Shown here one piece after another: positions 43,890 to 51,996 of a stretch of DNA of 64,000 bases (its first letter is position 1; each line of letters begins with the position of its first letter). Where the stretch lies: assembly GCA_964444685.1 (NCBI GenBank), contig CAYUIG010000011.1:15389-79388 (forward strand), given 5' to 3'. The notes below the pieces were generated by a model. It was not told where the DNA came from, did no database searches, and was given only the letters and a program-made list of their open reading frames with translations. Source of the stretch: CAYUIG01 sp964444685 (lineage in GTDB: Bacteria > Gemmatimonadota > Gemmatimonadetes > Longimicrobiales > RSA9). The position numbers and the translations under genes are program-made.

Positions 43890-45110
43890 TCAGGTCTCGC
43901 TTCCGTCCCTGGCCAACGCGTTCGGCAATACGGGATTCATTCGCCAGAGCGTCAGGCTGGCCAACGTAGCGGCCGCTCCGAGCAGGACGACCAGTGGCAG
44001 TACGTCAGCCCAGCCGAAGCGGTCGATCAACACACCCATTCCGACGCCCGTAAGTATCACGCCGGCTGCGCCCACTGCGTCGATGATCCCGGCTGCGGTC
44101 GCCGCGGATTGACGCGCTCCGAAATCGATCGCTATCGCTCCGGCCATGAGCGAATACGGTCCATAGAGCGAGAAGCCGACCATCGCGAGGATTATTACTA
44201 CCAGAACGGTATTGTCAGGCGCTACCTGGCTGAATGCATAGAGCGAGAGGACGAGCAGCAGGTTCATGCACGCAACGACGGGCCCGCGGCGTGCGTGGAG
44301 CCGATCGGAGAGCCAGCCCGCGAACACGGTCCCAGCCGACCCGGCGAGCGGAAATACGCTGGAAGTGAGGACTGCCGCTCCGATACCGGCGCCCCCCTTG
44401 ACGAGATAGTCGACGGACCACCCCCAGAAGATGTAGCGGACGATTGAGAGCAGCAGATACACGCCGCAAACCGTCCAGAATTTCGGACTCAGCAGCATCT
44501 GCCTGGTCCGTTGTGCATAACCGCTCGACCTCTCGGCCGTGAGCACCGCAACCGGTAACGTCTCGGTCGTGTGGTCTGGAGGCGTTGCTTTCAGGAATGC
44601 GATGACCAGCCATGCCGTTGCGCCGCAGATAGCCGCGTGCGCCCAGAACAGTTCGTTCCAGACGAGGACCAACAGCAGACTGGCGGCAACGAAGCGGGCA
44701 ACGACGTCACCCACCTGGTAGCTCAGCGACATCAGACCCATGGCCCGCCCGGTTTCGCCGGGCGCGTACCATCGTGCCATGATAGGCAGGAGTCCCAGCC
44801 AGCCCATCGACTGAAAGTACGCATTGAGGGCCCACACGACCGTGAAGAACGCGAGTTCACGGCCAAACCCGAACACCGCGTTACAGACGCACGTCCCGAT
44901 CAGACCGAGAACCAGGACCGCCTTCCCGCCGAGGCGATCACCGAGAATCCCGTTCAGCGCCTTGCCCAGTGCGTACGTCCCGAAGTACGCGGACAGAATG
45001 AAGCCGACCTGCGCAGCGGAGAACCCGAATTCCTCCTGAAGAAGCGGAACTGAAACGGGAAGCGTTACGCGGCCGAAGTAGTACCCGACGTACGCGATGA
45101 AGATGATCAC
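43890..45110 (-). CDS. MFS transporter, organophosphate:antiporter (GlpT/UhpT) type
   Basis: About 406 residues with twelve spans, starting FIAYVGYYFGRVTLPVSVPLL, then GKALNGILGDRLGGKAVLVLGL (motif A region), two clear halves, and FGWADVLPLVVLLG near the end. The GYYFGRV/LxxEFGFS pattern is that of the OPA family, which moves sugar phosphates and related anions. I used GTG 45110; the family usually starts about ten residues earlier, but no ATG/GTG/TTG exists there. It follows the esterase gene by 59 bases and is probably the inner-membrane importer of the SusCD locus. Confidence 0.85.
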   Translation of the reverse strand: MIIFIAYVGYYFGRVTLPVSVPLLQEEFGFSAAQVGFILSAYFGTYALGKALNGILGDRLGGKAVLVLGLIGTCVCNAVFGFGRELAFFTVVWALNAYFQSMGWLGLLPIMARWYAPGETGRAMGLMSLSYQVGDVVARFVAASLLLVLVWNELFWAHAAICGATAWLVIAFLKATPPDHTTETLPVAVLTAERSSGYAQRTRQMLLSPKFWTVCGVYLLLSIVRYIFWGWSVDYLVKGGAGIGAAVLTSSVFPLAGSAGTVFAGWLSDRLHARRGPVVACMNLLLVLSLYAFSQVAPDNTVLVVIILAMVGFSLYGPYSLMAGAIAIDFGARQSAATAAGIIDAVGAAGVILTGVGMGVLIDRFGWADVLPLVVLLGAAATLASLTLWRMNPVLPNALARDGSET

Positions 45111-45169
45111 GAACAGTCGCCTACGGAGGTGCGTGTCGGGTACCGCCTCCGTGCGACTCGGCGTTATTG

Positions 45170-46903
45170 CTACGATCCTGCTGATGTGACCCTCGTCGGC
45201 CTGTTCCGGTTCACGTGATCGATCATGGTCCTGATCAGTTCGGACTGATTCATCGGCCGCCAGCCATGTCCCTTCATTGGCCTGCCATAACTGAACGAAC
45301 CACCGTACGCGGGTTCCGTCGCGTTCTCGAGGACCTCCTGTATGCCGTACAGGCCAAGGTTGAAGTGGTAGTCGTCCATGTCACCGCAGAACATGTGGAT
45401 CTTGCCGCGGAGATCCGCACCGATCTTTGACCAGTTGTCGGCAACGTATTGAGTCAGGTCATAGCCCTCGTCCCGCCAGTATGCTGCGACTTCGCGATCG
45501 ATCTGACCAGTCTGGCGGTCCCACAGTGGGCGCGGATAGCCGTCCGGTCCGACGGGACCGAATGCCGCCTCCCAAGCGCCCAGGTATTCGCCCGAACGGC
45601 CCCTCGTGCCCAGCGCATCGTGAAGCTGGCTGAGTTGTCGTACGCTTTGAAGTGGCTGGCCTTCAGGAGTACGGACAGCGTACCGCTGCGGATTGAGCAA
45701 CGGCGGTCCGGGTGCATCGAACGCGTTCTCGTCGTTGTAGATGTCGACCATGAACAGATGCCGGAAGTCCACGGGGTCCGGACAGAATACCCACGCGCCG
45801 CCGAACTCGCGCGGATGATGAACCTGGAGCGAGAGCGCCGTATACCCGCCGGTTGATCCGCCCGTCACGATTCGCGCGTATCCCTCGGGAATCAGTCGGA
45901 ACTCACTCTCGAGGTACTGAATGAGCTCGGTCACAAGTGCGTCCGCGTACGGTCCGTTGTTCGCCGAATTCACGCCGTAGGACGCGTCGAAATACGGTGT
46001 AGGATGCTGAAACGTGACAACCACGGCGCGCGGGAAATCGTCGCGGATCCATTCCTGATGGAATTCGAAGCCCGTCTGCGTATTCCTGAGCAGTCGGCGG
46101 GCACGCTGCGCATCGGTCTCCGCAACCTCCTCGGCGGAGTGACCGAATGGCGCGTTCAGGTCGAAATGCCCCTGAATGTAGATCGCAGGGTAACGCGCGG
46201 CGGGGCTGTCATCGAAATCGCGGGGAAGCAGTACGGTCGCGCCGATGTCAATCGGTTGACCCCAGAACTCGGACAGTAGCGCGCTCCGAACCTTCACACG
46301 ACGCACCCATTTCGTATCAGGCGGGACGTCGACAGGCGGAAGAACTTCCGCCAGTTCGAGGCGGACGTTGTTTCCGCCCTCCGAATCCAAGCGGACGGGC
46401 ACGACATCACTAATGAGGTTGCCCGGAGACCAGTTGAAGTGCTGACCTTCCCACTGGTCGTCGTGCAACCAGAGGACATGCCCGTCCGACCGGCGGAACT
46501 CGCTGTAGATGTTGAGGACCGCCTGCGCCCAGTACTCGCCCGGCGGCAGATCGGCCAGACTGCGGTACGGATAGCCAGCCGCCGATGCATCGATCAGTAC
46601 ACTCTCGCCGGGAGCCAGGCCTTCAACATCCACGGCGAAGAATGGTTCACCCGTTTCTTCAGTGACCGGCTGATGCCCGAAACTCCGCTGCGTGCGCGCC
46701 TGGCTGTCCGGAGTCCGCATCAACACGACGTACGCTCTGCCCGTGACGGCCTGCTCGCGCAGGGATGCCGGAAACGAGACTTCGAACCGGATCCCCGATT
46801 CGTCGGAAGTCGAACAGGCGGCGATTACTGCACTCAGGACTGCCACGGCGCGCAGCCGGGCCCCAATCCCTCCATCGAAAGTGCCGGACCCTGTGCGCTT
46901 CAT
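45170..46903 (-). CDS. Esterase-like alpha/beta hydrolase lipoprotein (enterochelin esterase/PHB depolymerase type)
   Basis: The 577-residue protein has a lipobox ending VIAACS and, after a beta-rich N-terminal part (about 30-215), an alpha/beta hydrolase: VTFQHPTPYFDASYGVN precedes the nucleophile elbow RIVTGGSTGGYTALSLQVHHPREFGG, with CGDMDDYHFNLG and GHGWRPMNQ supplying probable acid and His residues. Known relatives hydrolyse esters of siderophores and polymers. In this locus it may open an ester- or depsipeptide-type substrate; that is inference. AGGAGAAG lies 8 bases before the ATG at 46903. It follows the GntR gene by 20 bases. Confidence 0.75.
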   Translation of the reverse strand: MKRTGSGTFDGGIGARLRAVAVLSAVIAACSTSDESGIRFEVSFPASLREQAVTGRAYVVLMRTPDSQARTQRSFGHQPVTEETGEPFFAVDVEGLAPGESVLIDASAAGYPYRSLADLPPGEYWAQAVLNIYSEFRRSDGHVLWLHDDQWEGQHFNWSPGNLISDVVPVRLDSEGGNNVRLELAEVLPPVDVPPDTKWVRRVKVRSALLSEFWGQPIDIGATVLLPRDFDDSPAARYPAIYIQGHFDLNAPFGHSAEEVAETDAQRARRLLRNTQTGFEFHQEWIRDDFPRAVVVTFQHPTPYFDASYGVNSANNGPYADALVTELIQYLESEFRLIPEGYARIVTGGSTGGYTALSLQVHHPREFGGAWVFCPDPVDFRHLFMVDIYNDENAFDAPGPPLLNPQRYAVRTPEGQPLQSVRQLSQLHDALGTRGRSGEYLGAWEAAFGPVGPDGYPRPLWDRQTGQIDREVAAYWRDEGYDLTQYVADNWSKIGADLRGKIHMFCGDMDDYHFNLGLYGIQEVLENATEPAYGGSFSYGRPMKGHGWRPMNQSELIRTMIDHVNRNRPTRVTSAGS

Positions 46904-46923
46904 TACGCGTCTTCTCCTCTGAA

Positions 46924-47622
46924 CTATTCCTGCACGTCGACGCCCAGATCCAGGCCCTGTCGCGTCTTGAGCGTGCTCGCCATGGGCGGTGAATCCGGCC
47001 TGAGGAACATCTTGATCCGCTCGATGTCCGCCAGCACATGCCGCCGAATCACCGCTACGCAACGTTCCGCATCCCCGGCCGCGAGTGCGTCCGCAATGTC
47101 CTTGAAATCCCGGTGGATCCCTGCCAGCGAGTTGTACTGCTCGCCCAACTGACCCCAGAAGAGCACAGCCTGGCGCCGAAGCAGCGAAAGATGGTGCGCG
47201 AGCGTCCGATTTCCGGCCATCTGATAGAGGCGCTCGTGAAACTCGTCATCCTTTCGCAGCCATTCTCGCGGCGGCAAACTCGCCCAGCCCTCCTCAAGGT
47301 CATCCACCCACTTGACGAACTCGTCGACCGCATCCGCGCGCCGGCGCGCGACCGCCAGGCACAACAGGTACTCCTCGAGTACAAGACGCGTCTCCGTGAC
47401 ATCGCGAATCGTCTGAACGGATGACTCCTCCACGAACGTCCCGCCACGCGGAATGACGCGCACCAGGTTCTCGAGCCTGAGGCGGAGCAGAGCCTCGCGC
47501 ACCGGTGTCCTGCTGACACCGAGCTCCTCCGAAATGTCCTGCTCGACCAGCAGGCTCCCCGGCTGGTATTCGCCCATGAGAATCCGTTCGAGCAGCAGGT
47601 CGTACGGATTGACGGCAGTCAT
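46924..47622 (-). CDS. GntR family transcriptional regulator (FadR/FCD subfamily)
   Basis: The 232-residue protein has an N-terminal winged helix, ILMGEYQPGSLLVEQDISEELGVSRTPVREALLRLRLENLVRVIPRGGTFV, and a C-terminal all-helical FCD ligand-binding domain with LEEYLLCLAV, FHERLYQMAGN and HRDFKDIADALAAGDAERCVAVIRRHV carrying the metal-binding His residues. FCD regulators usually bind the catabolic intermediate of the pathway they control. A consensus-like promoter (47682-47710) and an 18-bp palindrome (47640-47657) lie just upstream. Located inside the SusCD locus, it is the obvious regulator of that locus. Confidence 0.92.
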   Translation of the reverse strand: MTAVNPYDLLLERILMGEYQPGSLLVEQDISEELGVSRTPVREALLRLRLENLVRVIPRGGTFVEESSVQTIRDVTETRLVLEEYLLCLAVARRRADAVDEFVKWVDDLEEGWASLPPREWLRKDDEFHERLYQMAGNRTLAHHLSLLRRQAVLFWGQLGEQYNSLAGIHRDFKDIADALAAGDAERCVAVIRRHVLADIERIKMFLRPDSPPMASTLKTRQGLDLGVDVQE

Positions 47623-47639
47623 CGGACCCTTCCATCAGT

Positions 47640-47657
47640 CGCGCGCTCGAGCGCGCG
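47640..47657 (-). promoter_or_regulatory. 18-bp perfect palindrome, candidate GntR operator
   Basis: CGCGCGCTCGAGCGCGCG is a perfect palindrome between the promoter and the GntR gene start, 18 bases before the ATG. A position over the transcript start fits autorepression. Known FadR-type operators (TGGT-N-ACCA) look different, so the palindrome may instead be a leader hairpin. Confidence 0.45.
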
Positions 47658-47681
47658 GTCCGTGCGTTCTGGTCACACCGC

Positions 47682-47710
47682 AGTATATCACCAGTACACA
47701 CAGGGTACAA
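47682..47710 (-). promoter_or_regulatory. Sigma-70-type promoter of the GntR gene
   Basis: On the minus strand TTGTAC (47710-47705) and TATACT (47687-47682) are separated by exactly 17 bases. The -10 matches five of six consensus bases and the -35 four of six, in an otherwise GC-rich region. Transcription would start near 47675, about 50 bases ahead of the ATG. Confidence 0.6.
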
Positions 47711-47754
47711 CGACCGGCTACCACCGGCTTGTGGGCGGCCGGGCATGAGAGTCT

Positions 47755-48765
47755 TCACGTTTCCGGGAAAAGAAAGCCGCTACTGAGCCGGTCGTCCGGA
47801 TCGATCCAGAACTGGTGACAGCCGGTGATGTGCGCCGAACCACGGACCTCCGTTTCCACGGCGATCTGATTGTGGATCATTGTCTCTGCCATGATCCGAC
47901 CGCGAAAGCGCCCGTCGGTAATACTTTCGATGACAACAGGGTCATCGAGCCCGACAAGGCCCTTCGCGTGCAACATCGCGAGGAGTGCACTGGTGCCGGT
48001 CCCGCCGGGTGAACGATCGAACTGACGTGGCCCGAAAACGTGCACGTTGCGGTATGTCACGTCCGAGTTGGCACCTGGTGCGAGTACCGTCGCGATATTG
48101 ATCTCGCTGTCGCCGTAGATGGGATGGCCGACGCGGAACTGGGTATTCGCGGCATCGCGAATCCGCATGGCCGTATCAACGATCGACCTGACGCTGCCAC
48201 GGGCGATTTCCAGTCCCGCTTCAGCGGCGGAAAAGAACACGAAGAAGTTCCCGCCGTACGCGACGTCGACGCTGACATTGCCTAGGCCGGGCACGTCGAT
48301 CTTCTGATCGAGTTGCAGGGCGAAAGATGGCGAATTTCGAAATGCGACAGCGCTGATGCGTCCATTGTCGATCACACCGTGAGCAGTCACAGTACCGGCC
48401 GGCGTGTCGAGAACGATTCTGGGATTGCTACCGTCAGTCCGGGCCATGCCGAGTTCGAATAGTGCCGTGCACAGACCGATGGTCGCATGCCCGCACATGT
48501 TCATGTAGCCGGAGTTGTGCATGAAGAAGACGCCGAAGTCGGCTTCGGAGCAGCTCGGCGCCGTGAGGACGCAGCCATACATGTCCCTGTGGCCGCGCGG
48601 CTCCGCAATCAACGTCGTACGCAGACCGTCGTAGTGGCGGGCGAAGTACGCGAGCCTGTCGACCATCGTATTGCCGGGTAGCGGCGGCACCCCTGCGGTG
48701 ACGATCCGTGTCGCCTGTCCTTCGGTATGCGTGTCGACCGTACTGATCCAGCGGTTGAATCTCAT
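47755..48765 (-). CDS. Proline racemase / hydroxyproline epimerase family protein, altered second catalytic position
   Basis: The 336-residue protein is full length for the family: STVDTHTEGQATRI opens it, MNMCGHATIGL carries catalytic Cys91 and His93, GGNFFVFFSA is the central strand, and VFGPRQFDRSPGGTGTSALLA is the second active-site loop. Proline racemase and 4-hydroxyproline epimerase have a second Cys in DRSPCGTG; trans-3-hydroxyproline dehydratase has Thr. Here it is Gly254. With one thiol only, a two-base racemisation is unlikely; a dehydratase or unusual reaction fits better. GGAGG lies 4 bases before the ATG. Part of the SusCD locus. Confidence 0.88.
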   Translation of the reverse strand: MRFNRWISTVDTHTEGQATRIVTAGVPPLPGNTMVDRLAYFARHYDGLRTTLIAEPRGHRDMYGCVLTAPSCSEADFGVFFMHNSGYMNMCGHATIGLCTALFELGMARTDGSNPRIVLDTPAGTVTAHGVIDNGRISAVAFRNSPSFALQLDQKIDVPGLGNVSVDVAYGGNFFVFFSAAEAGLEIARGSVRSIVDTAMRIRDAANTQFRVGHPIYGDSEINIATVLAPGANSDVTYRNVHVFGPRQFDRSPGGTGTSALLAMLHAKGLVGLDDPVVIESITDGRFRGRIMAETMIHNQIAVETEVRGSAHITGCHQFWIDPDDRLSSGFLFPET

Positions 48766-48808
48766 CCATCCTCCACAGGCGGAACGAATGTATGGGAATC
48801 ATGCATGT

Positions 48809-49339
48809 TCATTCGAAGACGATCCTCCGCACGTGCAGGCCGTCGGCACCAGCGAAGTACACCTGCCGGCTTTCCTCGCCGGAGTCCGCATTCCCCGCAG
48901 CGCGAACGCTGACCCATTCCAGAGTCCTCGCGCGCGTGCGAAACTCGACGCCGTTGTCAGTGCGAACATCGATGGTCACATCGCGCATGCAACGACAGCC
49001 AGAATCCGTCTCGTACTCGGTGAAATCGAGCGTCGCCACCCACGCAAGTGGAATTGAGCGCGCAGGTGTACTGGGGCTGTACACGAGCGGCCAACGGTTC
49101 AAGACGACGGTGTCGGCTTCGGATTCTACGTCAGGCTGAAACGCAAGCTCCAGGATTTCATCGAATGCGATGCTCGATCCATCGGCGAACTCGATTCGTC
49201 CGCTACCGACCGCGACGGCATCCGGCGCTCGTGTGGCGCATGCCCCGCCCACGGCGAGGAGCACGAGCGCGCATGCCGTTGCGAGCACTGCCAGCGTTCG
49301 AGAGCGGTGCCGGCCAGTCTGGTTCGGTTGTGTGATCAC
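48809..49339 (-). CDS. Lipoprotein of unknown function within the SusCD locus
   Basis: The 176-residue protein has a long signal (1-34) ending in a lipobox-like AVGGAC. The mature part is a small beta-rich domain: GSGRIEFADGSSIAFDEILELAFQ, SIPLAWVATLDFTEYETDSG, a vicinal Cys pair in GCRCMRDV, then VTIDVRTDNGVEFRTRARTLEWVSV. No family recognised. Its GTG start overlaps the stop of the dipeptidase gene (GTGA), so it is translated with it; it is likely a surface or periplasmic helper of the uptake system. Confidence 0.6.
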   Translation of the reverse strand: MITQPNQTGRHRSRTLAVLATACALVLLAVGGACATRAPDAVAVGSGRIEFADGSSIAFDEILELAFQPDVESEADTVVLNRWPLVYSPSTPARSIPLAWVATLDFTEYETDSGCRCMRDVTIDVRTDNGVEFRTRARTLEWVSVRAAGNADSGEESRQVYFAGADGLHVRRIVFE

Positions 49340-50430
49340 GGATCCATCACCTCTTCGTAGATGCGGAGAAGATTGAGGCCGAGAACCTTCTGAAGGTCGA
49401 CGTCGGAGTAGCCCATGGATCGCAAACGCGCGGCAACGTGCTTCCAGCGTTCGTAACTGTTGATGTAGCGATCGGAGAAATCCATGTCGAACACCTGCGT
49501 TCCATCGAGATATCCGTCGCTCGATATCCCGACGTGGTCGATACCGATCATCTGAACCATGTAGTCGACGTGCGCCACGAAGTCGTCGAGTGTCGCGGGT
49601 CGTGACGCGTCACGCAGTATGTACCGTCCAATGCCGGTGACTCCGACGAGACCGCCGGTTGCCGCGATGGCCTTCAATTCCTCGTCGGACTTGTTGCGAC
49701 GGTGGTCCGTGAGTCCGGCCGCGCTGGCGTGGTTCGCGGTAACGGGTGCAGCAGAGTGTTCGGCGACATCGAGCGTTGTGCGACGACCCGTATGCGACAC
49801 ATCGACGATCATGTGCAGGCGGTTGAGTTCACGAACCACGTTGCGCCCGAGCTCGCTCAACGGCATGTCGTCCGACCCGGCACCGCCGCCGAGCAGGCCG
49901 TCGTGATAGGTGATCTGCACAGCGCGCAGACCCTGTTCCTTCCATACGGCGATGGGTTCGACGGACCCACGCAACTCTTCGTCGAAGCCCTGCTGCACGT
50001 AGTGAATCCCACCGAATCGTCCACTCTCACGCGCGGTTGAGAAGTCGCGGAACCGCAGGACCGTCATTGCGCCTGCACTTCGGCGTTGCATTTGTTCGCT
50101 GAGAAGGTGCAGCCGCTGCACGCGGGTGGTCATGTTCCCGAAGTCAATCCCGGTCAGCCGCTTGACCGTTCGCGGTTGCAGATCGGGCGTCTCGTCGCCG
50201 CGCTGCGCCGTCAGACTGACCACTCCGTCGAACACGATCGATCGTGCGAAGAGTTCGTTGATCGATGGATCCTCGACCGGGTTGGAATACTGCTGCTGAC
50301 CGGTTGCCCGGCGAACGAGTCCGAGCGGCAATGACAGCCCGGCGATACCGGCTGCCGCCAGTTTCAGGAACCTGGCGCGCGGGATTGATCCTCGCGGCGT
50401 GTTCCTCATTTCATCAATCATGTCTTTCAC
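49336..50430 (-). CDS. Membrane dipeptidase homologue (peptidase M19), metal site partly lost
   Basis: The 364-residue protein has a Tat/Sec-like N-terminus (PRARFLKLAAAGIAGLSLPLGL), then the M19 barrel. The second-site histidines are present (VDVSHTG and ANHASAAGLTDHRRN), as is the late Asp (GISSDGYLDG). But the first metal ligands, His-x-Asp in DGHND, read FDGVVSLT here, and the bridging Glu position reads Gln (HYVQQG). Active M19 enzymes need both metals to cleave dipeptides, often with a D- or dehydro-residue. Activity is therefore doubtful or of a different kind. GTG start overlaps the SusD stop (GTGA). Confidence 0.8.
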   Translation of the reverse strand: MKDMIDEMRNTPRGSIPRARFLKLAAAGIAGLSLPLGLVRRATGQQQYSNPVEDPSINELFARSIVFDGVVSLTAQRGDETPDLQPRTVKRLTGIDFGNMTTRVQRLHLLSEQMQRRSAGAMTVLRFRDFSTARESGRFGGIHYVQQGFDEELRGSVEPIAVWKEQGLRAVQITYHDGLLGGGAGSDDMPLSELGRNVVRELNRLHMIVDVSHTGRRTTLDVAEHSAAPVTANHASAAGLTDHRRNKSDEELKAIAATGGLVGVTGIGRYILRDASRPATLDDFVAHVDYMVQMIGIDHVGISSDGYLDGTQVFDMDFSDRYINSYERWKHVAARLRSMGYSDVDLQKVLGLNLLRIYEEVMDP

Positions 50431-51956
50431 CGGCTCCTCAGGATCTCGAGGTCTTCCGCCGTGATCGCCACTGGATGAAGCGACCGTGGCGGTGCACTGC
50501 CCGGATTGTCTCCGCCGAAGGTGTAGACGGGCTCACCCATCAACTCGAGTTGCAGTGCGGGGATAGGGAACTGGATGGGCGATCTCTCGTGCAGCAGACC
50601 CCAGCCGCGGGCATCGAAATAGGAACCGCCGGATGAAATGAGCAGCTCGATACGCTTGTCGTAGATGAGCTTCTCGAACAGAACGGGGTCGTCGGCCTGG
50701 ACGGGTGGCAGGCCGCCATTACTCACGCGAGTCAGGTTCACGAGTGCGGCTGCCTGCTCGCGATCTCCGAGACGGTAGTACGCCTCCGCTTTGAGGAAGC
50801 CGAGTTCGGTGACGAGGAAGATCGGCATCGGCCCTGTACGGGCGAGGTGGTACTCGTAGCGATGCAGGATGTAGCGACCCCAACGGTGCGGCGACTGATT
50901 CGCGGCATGGTTCGATGGACCATCGTAGCGGATGTACAGACCGGGCGCCTCGGGATCGCCCTCCGCATGGATTCGCAGGTCGGGACCCGCCATGTCGAAC
51001 TCGACGCGGTCCTGCGGCGGGCCGGCGTACCATGCAGCGAATGCCCCGGTCGTGTCCGCTGGCCCGATGACCATATAGCTCACACGTGTGGTGCCGTTTA
51101 CGGAGCGCCACTTCACGCCGTCGTAGAATGTCGAGGTTCCGCTGCCGATTGGAGCGAAGTCCTGCGTGATTCCCTGGTTCGCGTGCGCAATAACCGCGTT
51201 CCAGTCGACGGCTGCGCGCTCCTGCGGATTCCGCGCGACGGTGGTCGTGAACCGCGCGATGTAGGAGTGCGAGATTCTGGCGAGATCCTGGTTGGTCAAC
51301 GTCAGGCCGCCGATCCACGTTGCGGGCAGCGTGAAGGAACCGGATTCACTCAGTTCGATCGCAGCGAGCAGGTACCCTATTGCTGCTTCCATTACCTCGC
51401 CGTACGGATGCAGTTCAATCGGATCTGTCGCCGGATCGAGTGTTTCGTCCACGATGTACGCGCGATCGAACGTCATCGCGAGCCAGCCGTGCGCGAGTCC
51501 CTGGATGAACTTTCCGAACGCACGCGCGCGCAGGTTGTCGCGACCATCCGGCCCGAAATTCACACCTCGATCCAGTACGCCGAGACCATCGTTGACCTGC
51601 GAGATCGCGCCGTACATTTCGGTCCACATCACGTCCATCTCAGTCGGCGCACCGGGTTGGTTCGGCCATGCAGATCGCGGGATGCTGAGCACACCGCTGG
51701 AATTGTTGCTGCCGAATCCTGTCGTCAGCTCCTCGCCAGCGTACGCGATCGTATTTGCCGGACCGATGCCGTGTGCGCCCCGCCACCAACGCAGGAATCC
51801 GCCGCCGAGCAGAGACTGCACATCGTCCGGGTTCGCCAAGGCCCGTTCCGCATCAGGGTTGTCGACATTGATGACGTCCATGTCCAAACACGCGGCTGGA
51901 AGCGCAAGCGCCAGAATGGTGATCAATTGCGCGGCACGATTCATCGCACGCTTCAT
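50427..51956 (-). CDS. SusD/RagB family nutrient-binding outer membrane lipoprotein
   Basis: The 509-residue protein has a lipobox (LPAAC), then a SusD fold: NVDNPDAERALANPDDVQSLLGGGFLRWWRG at the start, helical TPR-like units, TYRLGDREQAAALVNLTRVSNGG (approximately) and the conserved C-terminal end FEKLIYDKRIELLISSGGSYFDARGWG. SusD proteins bind the ligand at the cell surface and close over the SusC pore. The gene sits between SusC (40 bases) and the dipeptidase homologue (overlap). GGGAGA precedes the ATG. The ligand is presumably peptide-like given the neighbours. Confidence 0.9.
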   Translation of the reverse strand: MKRAMNRAAQLITILALALPAACLDMDVINVDNPDAERALANPDDVQSLLGGGFLRWWRGAHGIGPANTIAYAGEELTTGFGSNNSSGVLSIPRSAWPNQPGAPTEMDVMWTEMYGAISQVNDGLGVLDRGVNFGPDGRDNLRARAFGKFIQGLAHGWLAMTFDRAYIVDETLDPATDPIELHPYGEVMEAAIGYLLAAIELSESGSFTLPATWIGGLTLTNQDLARISHSYIARFTTTVARNPQERAAVDWNAVIAHANQGITQDFAPIGSGTSTFYDGVKWRSVNGTTRVSYMVIGPADTTGAFAAWYAGPPQDRVEFDMAGPDLRIHAEGDPEAPGLYIRYDGPSNHAANQSPHRWGRYILHRYEYHLARTGPMPIFLVTELGFLKAEAYYRLGDREQAAALVNLTRVSNGGLPPVQADDPVLFEKLIYDKRIELLISSGGSYFDARGWGLLHERSPIQFPIPALQLELMGEPVYTFGGDNPGSAPPRSLHPVAITAEDLEILRSR

Positions 51957-51996
51957 AGGGATCTCCCTCGAAAAGATCTCGATGTGTTCCGCGATT

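Noticed and set aside
49336..50430. Straightforward functional membrane dipeptidase
   Set aside because: The His-x-Asp metal motif and the bridging Glu are absent in the sequence, so the standard activity cannot be assumed.
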